DNA from: Thinopyrum elongatum
Taxonomy: Eukaryota; Streptophyta; Magnoliopsida; Poales; Poaceae
Direction of reading: 5' to 3'
DNA length: 64,000 nt
NCBI GenBank assembly: GCA_011799875.1
Contig: CM022298.1
Coordinates: 57,997,015 to 58,061,014, forward strand
The notes under the pieces are model-generated. The model worked only from the letters and a program-made list of their open reading frames with translations, searched no databases and was not told where the DNA came from. Position numbers and translations under genes: made by a program. This document shows, one piece after another, positions 10,410 to 22,120 of the stretch. Position 1 is the first letter of the stretch. Each line of letters starts with the position of its first letter.

Positions 10410-12749
10410 AGTAGCCCCGCTTAGAGGTCGTCGCGTTGTAGATGAACTCGCAAACGTAGTATCCACATAAATCATTCCCGGCTTCCTGCCACAAGCACTT
10501 TACGAGAAATAGAGTTCAATCAAACTGATAATCAAGCATTATAAATGGTATTGATTAAACTAGAATCAATGGGAGATGCGCGGAACTAGCTAGTAGTACT
10601 TACTTTCGGGTGTGTAAATCGCAGCTCCCTCGGCAGTGCCGGAACAACTCCGGTGAACTCTTTCCAAACCCTGCCAGACAAAGAAAATAATTACTTGATA
10701 TCAGAAAATGAACGAAGTTGCTGATATGGTGCGATAATGATCGATTGAACTTACTTCTGGAGCATTTCAATCATGTCCGCATACTCCTGGGGATCTTTTC
10801 GTCTCGAGTCTAAGACGGTTACTACTCCCCGCTCAAGCTTAATCTCTAGCAGAGTAAAGTGAAACCTGCGCACGCATGCATAACTCATCAATTACATTAC
10901 TATAACCTCGAGTAATAAGGGAAACCGAATATGCACAAGACAGTAACACTCACTTGAAGTTGTAAGGAAAGAGTATTTTCTCTTTGTTTTGATTTTTAAG
11001 CAACGATTGTAGCAAATTGTCCTCGGTTTCTGTGACATTCTTTTGAACCGTCCATTCATGTATGATATTTGGGTTAATGAACCCAATGTCATAGATTTGT
11101 GCTTTTCTGCATTCGACGATCTTCAATCTACATAATATAGTGAGGATAATTATATATATATGCAATGAAAGAGCTGATCTATATATAGAGACTTAATTAC
11201 AGAAGTAGTACTTACAGACAGTCGCAAGTCACGAGTGTTTTGTCGAGGGCCTTTTGATTGTATAAATGGAATAACTCGTCAAATTCAACAGACAACTGAT
11301 CCATTCCAACGAGGTCGTGCTCCTCTTTAATTCTCAGCGTCAAAGTATCCTTCCCAGACTCGCTGCAGGTTTTCATGTACCATTCATGGAATCTTCGCAT
11401 CATCGTTCTTAGAGGAGGATGATGATCAGGTTTGACGAGAGGCTCCCCGTACTGGTATCTGAATTCGTCCACCTCCATTATTTCAAACTCTACATCATCG
11501 CTCAGGTAATCAGTAGGATTGGTACCGGGCACCATCCCTAGCTGATTAGCGACGATATCGCTAGACACCTTGAGCGGGGGGCACGATTGGTTCGCCTGTT
11601 CGCTGAGCTGGGGAATTTTTTTCCCACTTCTTCGTTCTGCTAACCTTGCATTACTTGAAGTACTTCCCGACCGCCGTGCATCTTCATATGTCTTTTCAAT
11701 ACAGCGGACATAGTTAGAATCCGGCGGAGGCGGTGGTGGTCGCTTCAGGGCATAGATAGTGCGCTTCGCTTTCATCGGATCTATCGTCTCCTTCAGAGGT
11801 GGAGGTTTCTTTGCAAAAAAGTCCCTCACTTCGGCAGCACTGATCTCCTTGTTTTCCTTCTTGGTCCTCTCATATGGTTACTTTTTCAGAGGCTTGAGAG
11901 ATGGACCGTATCTGAATTGCCTCCCGCCTCTGCTTGTACTGCTAGCCGCTGGAGCGGCGGCGTCTCTCTTCCGTCGTTGCTTACGAGGCAGAGAAGGAGG
12001 CGGAGTGCTCCGACGCGCCGGAGGAGCCGGAGCGGCGGCGTCTGTCTTCCGCCATTGCTGACGAGGCGGAGGAGGAGGCGGACTGCTCCCACGCGCCGGA
12101 GGAGGCGAAGGAGGAGACGGAGTGCCCTCACGCGCCGGAGGAGCCGGAGAAGGAGGCGGAGTGCCCTGATCACTCGCCGGAGGAGGAGGAGGAGGCGGAG
12201 TGCCCTGACTCACCGGAGGCGTCCAGTTTGGAAGCTTGATGTACTCCTTCCTCCATAGACATGTACTCTTCAAAGCATAAAGCAGCTGATTCTCCCCTTC
12301 ACCTGTAGGGTGGTCAAGCTCGAGCTCCTCAAATCCCTCCATTATTTCATCCACCGTCACAACAGCATAGCCATGTGAAATCGGACGGCAGTGAAAAGTT
12401 CCGTCAGGTTGAGGAGGTGCAACAGAGCCGACAGCCGCCTCAAAGAGAGGTTCTGCCATTTCGTCATAAGCTAGCAATGTTGAGCCTCCGTGATAATATC
12501 CACGGGGTAGCGAGGAGCCGTGAAGTCAGGCTGAACGAGCTCCGTGGAAGCTACACTGCTTCTCCACTGAGATGGCGGGGTAGCTTCTGGGGTAGCTTCG
12601 TGCTGCTGAGATGGTTTGCCGGCAGCTCGCTGGCTCTCAAGTTCCTCTAGCTTTACTAGTCTTGCATTGAGCTTCTGCATTTCACTCAGCTCCGCTTTCC
12701 TCTTTCTCTCCCGGCTTCTGTAACCGCCTGCACCGGCAAACCCAACCAC
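10410..12749 (-). CDS. CACTA second ORF with C-terminal Ulp1-like (C48) cysteine protease domain
   Basis: Minus-strand, probably multi-exon gene. Blocks in order: 12749-12471 (basic, coiled-coil-like start, reading MVGFAGAGG), 12477-11878 (a conserved N-terminal region, then a long Pro-rich linker of PPPP/SPPPAR repeats, about 110 residues), 11829-11212 (KEEHDLVGMDQLSVEFDELF), then short exon-like blocks at about 11120-10950, 10866-10755 (FTLLEIKLERGVVTVLDSRR), 10678-10601 (VWKEFTGVVPALPRELRF) and 10500-10410 (GNDLCGYYVCEFIYNATTSK). The His-region, Asp-region and LCGYYVCEF block follow the order of the Ulp1/C48 fold, with the first Cys as probable nucleophile. Grass CACTA elements often carry such a gene beside the transposase; its role in transposition is unknown. 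Frames shift at 12471-12477 and 11829-11878, so splice sites or small lesions remain unresolved. Borders are approximate. Confidence 0.7.
12066..12220 (-). repeat. Pro-rich linker-coding microrepeat inside CACTA second ORF
   Basis: Degenerate GGAGGCGGA / GCGCCGGAGGA units on the plus strand encode, on the minus strand, repeats of the type PPPPPARGSS and SPPPAREGTP. The other strand and frames also stay open here, giving spurious Arg-rich and Leu/Arg-rich frames that should not be annotated. Confidence 0.7.
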
Positions 12750-13054
12750 CCACGGAACGGAGCCTACTGTGCCTCGTGTTCGTCCAGGGTGCTCAGGATT
12801 CCCGAGAGCCTCAGTCAGCTCATCCTTCTCTCTGTCAGGAATGAACGTCCCTTTATAAATTCTTTATAAATTTTTTGCTATTAGAGTTTTATAAAAGCTT
12901 TTTAGTTGATTCTTTTTGCTATTGAAGAATATTATAGTTTTGTTTTAGTTGATCATAACAGAATATTTTAATTGATTTTTTTAGTTCATTTTTTTTGCTA
13001 TTAGAGTTTCATAAAAGTTTTCTAGTTCATTCTTTTTCTATTAGTTCATTCTTT

Positions 13055-13602
13055 GAGCTAAATGACCCTGAAATTGAAAAGCACTTCAAATGAACTCTGA
13101 AAAGGTTGAAAGTTGGCAATGTATCATCATTTCACCCACATAGCATGTGCTAAAAAGTTGAGAGGGTCACGGCAAAAGCTGGATGCACTTCGTGTACAAA
13201 ATGGATAATCTCTTTCGAAGTATCAGGGTTTCGGACGAAAACTCATCTGTTACAAAGGGATTTCATTTTTTTGAACTTATTTGAACTCCAGACTTTTTGT
13301 GTGTTCAAAATGCACCATTCAAAGCCACATCATCAATTTTCAACCCTTTCTGACTTCATTTGGTATTTTTCATGCATTTATTGATTTTTTTGAGCTAAAT
13401 GACCCTGAAATTGAAAAGCACTTCAAAAGAACTCTGAAAAGGTTGAAAGTTGGCATGGTATCATCATTTCACCCACATAGCATGTGCTAAAAAGTTGAGA
13501 GGGTTAGGGCAAAAGCTGGATGCACTTCGTGTACAAAATGGACAATCTCTTTCGAAGTATCAGGGTTTCGGACGAAAACTCATCTGTTACAAAAGGCATT
13601 TC
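13055..13602. repeat. 337-bp-period direct duplication in the CACTA-1 spacer
   Basis: The block starting GAGCTAAATGACCCTGAAAT at 13055 recurs at 13392, a period of 337 bp. Each copy runs about 210 bp and includes AAAAGCTGGATGCACTTCGT. The two copies differ at only a few bases (for example GGGTCACGG against GGGTTAGGG). The stretch between (about 13266-13391) is single-copy and AT-rich. The array lies between the two transposon genes; related T-rich pieces (TTTTTTGCTATTAGAGTTT) repeat at 12870-13050. It is non-coding. Confidence 0.85.
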
Positions 13603-16600
13603 ATTTCGTCAGATGTAACTGCAGTGATATTCTGGATCAAAGGCGTCATCATAATAGTTTTGGAGAGAAAGTCTTCACTTTTTCTTCGCTTGTGTCCTTT
13701 GCTTTTTGCGTCAACCTTGACTTTGAAGGGAGGAATTTCATGAAACTTTTCATAATCTTCAGACATGTCTGTCTTGCCCTCCACTCCCACGATGTCTCTT
13801 TTTCCTGAAAGAACTATGTGGCGCGTTGGCTCATCGTATGATGTATTCGCTTCCTTATCTTTTCTTTTTCTCGGTTTGGTAGACATGTCCTTCACATAGA
13901 AAAGCTGCGCCACATCATTGGCTAGGACGAATGGTTCGTCTGTGTACCTAAGATTGTTCAGATCCACTGTTGTCATTCCGTACTGTGGGTCTACCTGTAC
14001 CCCGCCTCCTGACAGATTGACCCATTTGCACTGAAACAAAGGGACCTTAAAATCATGTCCATAGTCAAGTTCCCATATGTCCACTATGTAACCATAATAT
14101 GTGTACTTTCCCCTCTTGGTTGCTGCATCAAAGCGGACACCACTATTTTGGTTGGTGCTCTTTTGATCTTGGGCGATCGTGTAAAATGTATTCCCATTTA
14201 TCTCGTACCCTTTGTAAGTAAATACAGTAGAAGATGGTCCCCTGGCCAACGAGTATAGCTCATCAGAAATAGTGTTGTCACCCATGAGACGTGTTTCCGA
14301 CCAACTGCCGAAAGTCCTATTGTGTTCACATGTAATCCAGTCGTCACACTGCTCCAGGTGTTTGGAGCGCAGAATATTCTTGTGTTCATTGACATACGGG
14401 GTCACCAAGGTAGAATTCTGTAGAACTGTGTAGTGTGCTTGAGACCAAGAATGCCCGTCCCTACATATTATTGAGTCCGCTCCTAGCGTGCCTTTTCCAG
14501 TCAGTCTCCCCTCATACCGCGATTGAGGGAGACCAATCTTCTTAAGGTCAGGAATGAAGTCAACACAAAACCCAATGACCTCCTCTGTTTGATGGCCCGT
14601 GGAGATGCTTCCTTCTGGCCTAGCACGGTTACGAACATATTTCTTTAAGACTCCCATGAACCCCTTAATGCAACCGGAAGCAGTTGCGTCATAATCACGT
14701 GGCAGTCATGAGACTTTAGGTTCTGGAACTTTTTCTCTGCCATATTTATTATTCCCTTTATATTCGACGAGAAGCCAGACGGGACCTTCATACTGAGCAA
14801 GCATTCAAAGAAGATTTCCTTCTCTTCTTTGGTAAGAGCGTAGCTGGCAGAACCTTCATACTGCTTTGGAGGCATGCCGTCTTTTTCGTGCACATGTTGC
14901 TGGTCCTCCCGTACCTCCGGTGTATCTTTTGTCTTCCCATACACGCCCAAGAAGCCTAGCAGGTTCACGCAAAGATTCTTCGTCACGTGCATCACGTCGA
15001 TTGCAGAGCGGACCTCTAGGTCTTTCCAATAGGGTAGGTCCCGAAATATAGATTTCTTCTTCCACATGGGTGCACGTCCCTCAGCGTCATTCGGAACAGA
15101 TAGTCCGCCGGGACCCTTTCCAAAGATTACATGTAAATCATTGACCATAGCAAGTATGGGATCACCAGTACGGACGACAGGCTTCCTCCGGTGATCTGCC
15201 TCGCCTTTGAAATGCTTGCCTTTCTTTCGACATTGATGGTTGGTCGGAAGAAATCGACGATGCCGCAGGTACACATTGTTCCTGCATTTGTCCAAATATA
15301 TACTTTCGGTGTCATCTAAACAGTGCGTGCATGCGTGGTATCCCTTGTTTGTCTGTCTTGAAAGGTTACTGAGAGCAGACCAATCATTGATGGTTACAAA
15401 CAGCAACGCATGTAGGTCAAATTCCTGCTGGTCTTACTCATCCCACACACGTACACCTTTTCCATTCCACAGCTGTAAAAGTTCTTCAACTAATGGCCTT
15501 AGGTACACATCAATGTCGTTGCCGGGTTGCTTAGGGCCTTGGATGAGAACTGGCATCATAATGAACTTCCGCTTCATGCACAGCCAAGGAGGAAGGTTAT
15601 AGATACATAGAGTCATGGGCCAGGTGCTATGATTGCTGCTCTGCTCCCAAAAGGATTAATGCCATCTGCGCTTAAATCAAACCATACGTTCCTTATGTCA
15701 CCTGCAAAGTCCCCCTCACTTTCTCTTGATTTTTATCCACTGCAACCCGTCAGCAGGTGCTCTCAACTTCCCGTCTTTCTTACGGTCCTCTTTGTGCCAT
15801 CGTATCAACTTGGCATGCTCTTTGTTTCTGAACAGATGTTTCAACCATGGTATTATAGGAGCATACCACATCACCTTGGCAGGAACCCTCTTCCTGGGGC
15901 GCTCGCCGTCAACATCACCAGGGTCATCTCGACTGATCTTATACTGCAATGCACCGCATACCGGGCATGCGTTCAAATCCTCGTACGCACCACGGAAGAG
16001 GATGCAGTCATTAGGGCATGCATATATCTTCTGCACCTTCAATCCTAGAGGGCATAGAACCTTCTTTGCTCCGTACGTACTGTCGGGCAATTCATTATCC
16101 TTTGGAAGCTTCTTCTTCAATATTTCCAGTAGCTTCTCAAATCCGTTGTCAGATACACCATTGTCTGCCTTCCACTGCAGCAATTCCAGTGTGGTACCGA
16201 GCTTTGTGTTGCCATCTTCGCAATTTGGGTACAACCCTTTTTTGTGATCCTCTAACATGCGATCGAACTTCAACTTCTCCTTTTCACTGTCGCATTGTCT
16301 CTTTGCATCAACAATGACCTGGCGAAGATCATCATCGGGCACATCGTCTGGTTCCTCTTGATCTTCAACTTCCTCCGTTGCATCATCACCGTATTCAGGG
16401 GGCACATAGTTGTCATCATCCTCTTCTTCTTTGTTGTCTTCCATCATAACCCCTCTTTCTCCGTGCTTGGCCCAAACATTATAGTGTGGCATGAAACCCT
16501 TCTCAAGCAGGTGGATGTGAAGGGTTTTTGAGTCCGAGTAAGACTTCGTATTCTCACATCTAGGGCATGGACAGCACATAAAACCATTCTGCTTGTTTGC

Positions 16601-16681
16601 CTCAGCCACTTCGAGAAAATTATGCACGCCCTTAATGTACTCGGAGGTGCGTCTGTTACCGTAGATCCATTGCCGGTTCAT
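13587..16681 (-). pseudogene. TNP2-type CACTA transposase, broken
   Basis: Read from 16681 leftward. The N-terminus (16681-15716, starting MNRQWIYGNRRTSEYIKGVH) has the transposase-associated zinc-finger-like region with CCPCPRCENTK, an acidic linker, and CPNDCILFRGAYEDLNACPV typical of the TNP2 catalytic family. The reading then shifts frame near 15715, again before 15616, and meets a stop near 15434. It resumes at 15406-14645 (KGYHACTHCLDDTESIYLDK and the ALTKEEKEIFFECLLSMKVP region). At 14645-14657 it changes frame and jumps from LPVALRG straight to FMGVLKKYVRNRARPEG. Intact relatives have some 70-80 residues between these, so an internal deletion is inferred. The end (14657-13587) has the DUF4218/DUF4216 regions, with YYGYIVDIWELDYGHDFKVP and FVLANDVAQLFYVKDMS. 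At least three lesions make it non-functional. Confidence 0.9.
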
Positions 16682-17735
16682 CTGCGTGCATTATATATAA
16701 TTATGTGTGTCAAAAACCATTACAGAACATCATGAATAGAGAAGTGACTAAATTAAAAGAAGTTCATCATCACATTAAAACCAAAGTACAGTAGTGATCA
16801 AATGATATTACTGAAAAAATAAATACATAAAGTTTATACATAGTTCTCACTGAACAACATATGGCTCTCCAAAGCATCTAATTAAACCATACATTAAAAC
16901 TATGTAAAACATTTCAATGCAACAACAAATGCGATTATAATCGCAACTAAGGTAACAATTGAACCAACGGCATAATGATACCAAGCCTCGGTATGAATGG
17001 CATATTTTTTTAATCTTTCTAATTTTCTAGCGCATTGCATCCATCTTGATCTTGTGATCATCGACGACATCCGCAACATGCAACTCCAATCTCATCTTCT
17101 CCTCCTCAATTCTTTTCAATTTTTTCTTCAGGTAATTGTTTTCTTCTTCAACTAAATTTAACATCTCGACAATAGGGTCGGTTGGAATTTCCGGTTCACA
17201 TACTCCTAGATAAAAACATCTATGTCACGTTGGTCGGCATAATTGTCATAAACACTAAATGAACCAAATAGTTATAAAAGATAATATATACCACATCCGA
17301 ATCATAGATAGGACGAGGGCCGACGGAGGCGGATACCAAAACCATCGCACTATATAATAACAAACAATAATAAAAGTAAGAAAATTACACAAGTATCTAT
17401 CTAAATCATAAAAGTAAGAACTTTTTTCTTTTAGAAAGAAGATAAGAACAAGAGGCTCACCACGGTGGTGCCGGCGACGAGATCGGCGCTGGCGATCGAC
17501 ATCGGTGAGGACGGGGACGGGATAGGACGGACTGCCAAACCGAGACAAATCTTGAGGAAAATGGAGCTTGGACAAGGAGCTTCGAGAGGAGAAAGCATAA
17601 GTGTGGCTCGGGCATTTCATCGAACACCTCATGTGCATAGGAGGTGAGCTAGAGCACCACAAAGCTCTCCCACGGCCGGGCAAAAAAACAGAGCAGTGCA
17701 CTGCTCTGCTCGCGGGCAGGGGGTATATATAGGCC
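16682..17735. other. CACTA-1 5' non-coding region
   Basis: Lies between the transposase start (16681) and the right subterminal repeats. It is mostly AT-rich, with a GC-richer patch at 17455-17640. Short open frames on both strands (60-148 codons) show no transposon domain. By position it should contain the promoter and 5' leader exons of the transposase gene, but I cannot place them. Confidence 0.5.
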
Positions 17736-18010
17736 TCTCTTTAGTCCCGGTTTGTGGCTAGAACCGGGACTAAAGGACACCATTTGGTCCCGGTTCCAGC
17801 CACCAACCGGGACAAAAGGTGGTGGGCCAAGAGCGAGGCACATTGGTCCCGGTTCGTGTCTGGAACCGGGACCAAAGGGGTCAGACGAACCGGGACCAAT
17901 GGCCCCCGAGGCCCGGCCGACCTCCTGGCCTCACGAACCGGGACTGATTCCTCCTTTGGTCCCGGTTCGTGGGTGAACCGGGATTAATGCCCTTACCCGG
18001 CCTGGACCAA
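17735..18010. repeat. Right subterminal repeat array of CACTA-1
   Basis: About ten alternating boxes of the type TTTAGTCCCGGTT, TTGGTCCCGGTTC and GAACCGGGACCAA, many paired as inverted repeats with short loops, for example 17741-17776, 17787-17818 and 17846-17877. It mirrors the left array. The plus-strand frames at 17752-17987 are by-products of the repeat. Confidence 0.85.
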
Positions 18011-18030
18011 AGCCCTGTTTTCTACTAGTG

Positions 18031-18033
18031 ACA
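18031..18033. repeat. Right target-site duplication of CACTA-1 (ACA)
   Basis: ACA directly after GTTTTCTACTAGTG; matches 9584-9586. Confidence 0.85.
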
Positions 18034-18136
18034 TAACATACATCGAGAAAGAAAGTGAAGGAAAAATTACATATTAATAAATATTTCATATTTACATATT
18101 TATTCAGTGTAGTACTTTATGGAAAGGGGCCACACG

Positions 18137-18830
18137 GAAACTAAGTAGTCTTAATTGGACAGCCTTCGTCATCCCTACCGGTGATTGAAACGTACGAGAG
18201 AGGCATACAAATTCCGTATAGTTGTTTCTTAAAGTTGTGCTTGAGAGGTGCAATATATACTATGTAGTACATAAGAATCATGGTCAAGCCAAGTCTGGGT
18301 AGAGTGGTTTGGTGAATATGGTCATGGAAAGTAATAGTGTTCTCTTATTAAGCAGGAAGAGTGGGACACCGAAGTGAAGAAAAGTGCTCTAGGATACCAT
18401 ATAGCTAAACTCAGTTGTAAGGATTTATATGAATTAAAGAAGAAAGCTCGTAAGTATTCAATATTTACGAGTAGCTCGAGAAGGCCAAGAAATTGTTCAT
18501 GCTTTAGCAATTGGGTGTGCAATAAGTCAACGAAGTAGGATTGCGAGGGTTATGAAATGTGTCAAGACAACACATATGGTTCATGCTCATGAAATACTTG
18601 GGGATGCTTTGGCATCTCCAACCAAAAGAAATTTCCTTTGCAACCGGCCTACGGAATAGCCAATGCATCGCCCTGGTCTATGAGATGTGCAACCTGACCT
18701 CGAAGACCCTACAATCCCATGAACTAATCACCCTACAAACCATCCACAAGCCTCGCCATCTACTCGGAAGCCATCATCTGTCCTCCTCCAATGCAGTTCT
18801 AGATACTCCTCCACCATGGAAAGTGTGTTG
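18137..18830 (+). repeat. Copy A of an unidentified low-copy sequence family
   Basis: Shares with copies B (19559) and C (21540) the words GGGTAGAGTGGTTTGGTG, a TGTTCTCTTAT-type box, GAAGTGAAGA, and GTTGTAAGGATTTATATGAA. With B it also shares AGTAGTCTTAATTGGACAGC and TCATCCCTACCGGTGATTGA. Copies at 23690 and 58230 share the core in a more diverged form. No reading frame is conserved among copies. It could be a decayed gene with its promoter or an old repeat; I do not recognise it. Confidence 0.6.
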
Positions 18831-19558
18831 CACACATAAAACATGAATACCATCTCACCCTCGTCGATGGTTAAGAGCACGATTAACTAGTGAATGGTGC
18901 TAGGGGCTGGTCCAGGTGGTCATAAAAAAACTTGTCCTCCACACAATGAGACCTCACTTGAACCAATAATGTAGAATGTTTGGTCGTCCAAAAAGAGACC
19001 CACATGCACATTATCTTGTGCATCTAAAAAATATTGTTGCAATATTTCCTAATTTCTATGAAAAGAGTACAAAAACATTTTAGCGCATCCATCTCGATCC
19101 TCGGGTTAGTTACCAACAAAACCTACTTTTTGGAGCCCTGTAGCCACCAAGCCTGGCGAGCGTAAGCACACTAATACAAATCCACCATCTTCCTTGAGCT
19201 TGGAAAATCATAGAACATCCATTGTGTGCTCCAACTCGTGCTCCATCGAGAGCTGGTTGCAACGAGGGTGACGGCATCCATCCGGGGCGGAGGATGATGA
19301 AGGACTGAAGAGAAATGACCTATTGCATATCTCCTACTATGTTTTTTCATTTACATGCTTGGAGTTTTATGTATTTATTCATTTTTAATATGCCTTTAAA
19401 ATAAATATTCTATATTACAGATGTAAATAAGAGTCATGTTTGCATATCTATTCATTTTTAGTATTTTTTAGCAAGGGAGTAAAGGCATATTTACATATTG
19501 ATAAATTTTCCATGTTTACATATTTATTTATTTTAGTAATTTTAGCAAGGGAGCACAT
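18831..19558. other. Intergenic, nothing recognised
   Basis: Between copies A and B. No credible open frame, inverted repeat or transposon end was seen. AT content rises from about 19320. Confidence 0.5.
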
Positions 19559-20260
19559 GGAAATAAGTAGTCTTGATTGGACAACCTTCCTCATCCCTAC
19601 TGGTGATTGATGAGTACTGGAGTCTGGACCTCTCTAATACATACAAATTTTGTACGGTCCTTGCTTAATGTTGTGCATGATGGTGTATATGTCTTTCCAA
19701 TGAGAAAAGAGGCATGATCTGTACTTTTTAGTAAGTAAGAATCATGGTCATGTTAATTCTGGGTAGAGTGGTTTGGTGATTATGATCATGTGAAGTAATA
19801 GTGTTCTCTTATAAAGTGGGAAGAGAGGGACATCGAAGTGAAGAAGAGTGCTCCAGGATACCACATAGAGGAACTCTATGTAAGGATTTATAGAAATTGA
19901 AAATGAAAATTGTCGATATTCAATAAATGTTTTAGAAATTGGTTGTGAAGTAAGTCAGTGACGTAGGATTATATTAGGAGGTGTTAGGAAATGTGTGAAA
20001 ACAATGCACATGGTTGATGCTCACAAAAGACATTGGGATGCATTGGCATTTGCAATCAAAAGAAATTTCCTATGCAATCAACCTCCGGAATTGCATGTGC
20101 ACCACCCTGGTGCATGATATGAGCAACCTGGAGTTGATGACCAAACGATCCCATGAAGTAATCACCCTACCAAACAGCAAGAATCTGCGCCTTCTACTCG
20201 GAAGCCAGACAGCGGTATTACTCACGTACTTCTGTCTGGCTAGTTGTATGCTCATAAAAT
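19559..20260 (+). repeat. Copy B of the unidentified sequence family
   Basis: Aligns by eye with copy A from GGAAATAAGTAGTCTTGATT through CTGGGTAGAGTGGTTTGGTG and GTAATAGTGTTCTCTTATAA to AAAAGAAATTTCCTATGCAA and TACTCGGAAGCCA. Small indels break any shared reading frame. Confidence 0.6.
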
Positions 20261-21539
20261 GCTTCCCAATCTTCTCGCCCATCTCCTGCTCATACGTGCC
20301 ACAGCGCAGCGCCGTTCTCCAGCTTTCCACACAGCATGTTGTGCCGCTGGTTGGACGGTGGAAGAGATACTGATGCAAGCCTGCAATAAGCCCACCCAGA
20401 TGATATGCCACCGCTAGTTGCTCTGTTCACTATTTATGCCAAATAAAACTAATCTTATGGTAATAACTAAACTATATATGTTGTATCCACTACTTAAGTC
20501 CTCAATTTCGACCACTATTTTGCAAGCGTAGAATTAGCACAGGTTTCAAAATTTGTCGTTTAACAACGAGTCACTTCAATATTTGTGTTGTTTTCTTCTT
20601 CTGATCGTGGATTTCGTTTGTATGTAAGTTCTAGAACATCCTATTGGGACTAGGTAGGTTGAAGTGTTGGTGATTATACGCCATCATGTGTATTCTTGAA
20701 ATTCAAGTTATAACTAGATGTTCATTATTTATGTATATGATTTCATACTGTTTTATATGTCTAATCAGATAATATAGAGAACTTTCTGTGTCTAATAAAT
20801 CTGACCAGATTACACAACACAATCTTGAATTTGCACTCAAAATATGTACAACGTGTGTTGCAATTCTGAACTTAAAATTGCTCACAAAACATTCCTTAAT
20901 TCAACTTGTCCACTTTGTAATAAAAAATGATTGACATAAAAATAAACACCGTTAAAAAAATGGCAATTGCCACATTTTTTATACATACATATAAGTTTTT
21001 GGTTTGTTCAAACTATTTTTTCTAAAAATTGACCAAAAGAACATTGTGAGGACTATAGAGCTGTGGACCTCGGTGTATTTTCATCTAGCTCTGCCCTGTC
21101 GAAGGATAGTTTTGTTTCTTAGTAGGATTTTATTCTTCGACACAAATTAGGATCCATGACAAGTGTGAGATTCTTAATTCTAGTGGAATCAATTAGAAAT
21201 CGAGCACATCATATCAGACCGCTAATAATTGTTTGCTCTTTATATCAATAGCCTTTCCTTACATATATTGATATTTAATGCATTGGCCTGTGGACACAAC
21301 ATAACTATTAGTTTATCATGATTTATATTATTATAAAATGTGCATTGCTAATTAAAATACCTAAATTGTTGCTTTCTTATTTAACTATCCGATATCTTTT
21401 TGGAAGCGTTCTTTGTGACTCTTGAGCTAGTGTTGTGTCCTCCTGTAATTTGTTGTGAAACCAAGATATGGATAACTATATCCATAAGGTATGGCCTAGA
21501 TGGCTAGATTACACCCTAGTCCATCCCGCGTCTAATGAG
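20261..21539. other. Intergenic, AT-rich, nothing recognised
   Basis: No credible protein frame. 20430-21420 is AT-rich and degenerate. GTTTATCTTTTGTGTAGTAT-type words near 22340 resemble parts of this stretch, which suggests that the homology between copies B and C continues downstream in diverged form. Confidence 0.45.
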
Positions 21540-22120
21540 AAAAGATGTGCGATAACTACTCAGTAGTTCGTAAGAATCGTGGTCAAGTTGGGTCTGGGTA
21601 GAGTGGTTTGGTGCACATGGTCACGGGAAGTAAGTGTTCTATTTATAAAGCATAATGAGAGGGGCAGCGATGTGAAGAGAAGTGCACAAGGATATAATGG
21701 AGCTGAACTCAGTTGTAAGGATATATATGAATTAAAGAAGAAAACTTGTCAATATTCAATATTTGAATGTAGCTCGAGAAGGCCAACAGATTGATCATGT
21801 TTTAGAAATCGGTTGTCCAGTAAGTCAAGGAAATAGGATTTGGAGCGTTAGGAAATGTGTGAAAATGATGCAGAAGGATTGAGCTCAGTAAAGCTATGGG
21901 CATGCATGGGCATCTCCAGTCGCAAGTTTTTTTTTTCCTTTGTAATCACCCTCTGAAATAGTCCCTGCACCACCCTTGCCCATAACGTCGTGAGATGTTC
22001 AACCTGGCGCTTTGAAGACCATATGATCTCGTGAAGTCATCACCCTACAAACCAGGTCCATGCAGCGTAGTCTACTCGAAAGCCCTCTAGCGTTATTGCT
22101 CATGAAAGTTTTGTCTTGCC
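21540..22120 (+). repeat. Copy C of the unidentified sequence family
   Basis: Contains TCTGGGTAGAGTGGTTTGGT, then TTCTATTTATAAAGC (a TATA-like box), GATGTGAAGAGAAGTGCACA and GTTGTAAGGATATATATGAA, in the same order as copies A and B. The tail (CATCACCCTACAAACCA and TACTCGAAAGCC) also matches copy A. Confidence 0.6.

Larger units (their letters stand above)
9587..18030 (-). mobile_element. Complete CACTA (En/Spm-type) DNA transposon, CACTA-1
   Basis: The left end reads CACTAGTAGAAAAC. The right end reads GTTTTCTACTAGTG, its exact inverted complement over 14 bases. Matching 3-bp flanks (ACA at 9584-9586 and 18031-18033) fix the borders at 8444 bp. Both ends carry inverted CCCGGTT/AACCGGG boxes, the expected transposase-binding subterminal repeats. 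Two minus-strand genes lie inside: a TNP2-type transposase (13587-16681) and a second gene ending in a Ulp1-like protease domain (10410-12749). The 5' end of the element is therefore the right one. The transposase is broken by frameshifts, a stop and an internal deletion, so this copy is no longer autonomous, although its ends look intact. Confidence 0.95.

Noticed and set aside
11886..12258. Leu/Arg-rich and Arg-rich frames overlapping the Pro-rich CACTA ORF
   Set aside because: Alternative frames of a GGAGGCGGA microrepeat; the Pro-rich minus-strand frame is continuous with conserved flanking protein sequence.
13055..13602. CRISPR-like or satellite array
   Set aside because: Only two copies of about 210 bp with a single-copy spacer, in a plant transposon; no short regular repeat-spacer pattern anywhere in the window.
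17752..17987. Plus-strand frames of about 75 codons in the CACTA-1 end
   Set aside because: By-products of the CCCGGTT subterminal repeats.
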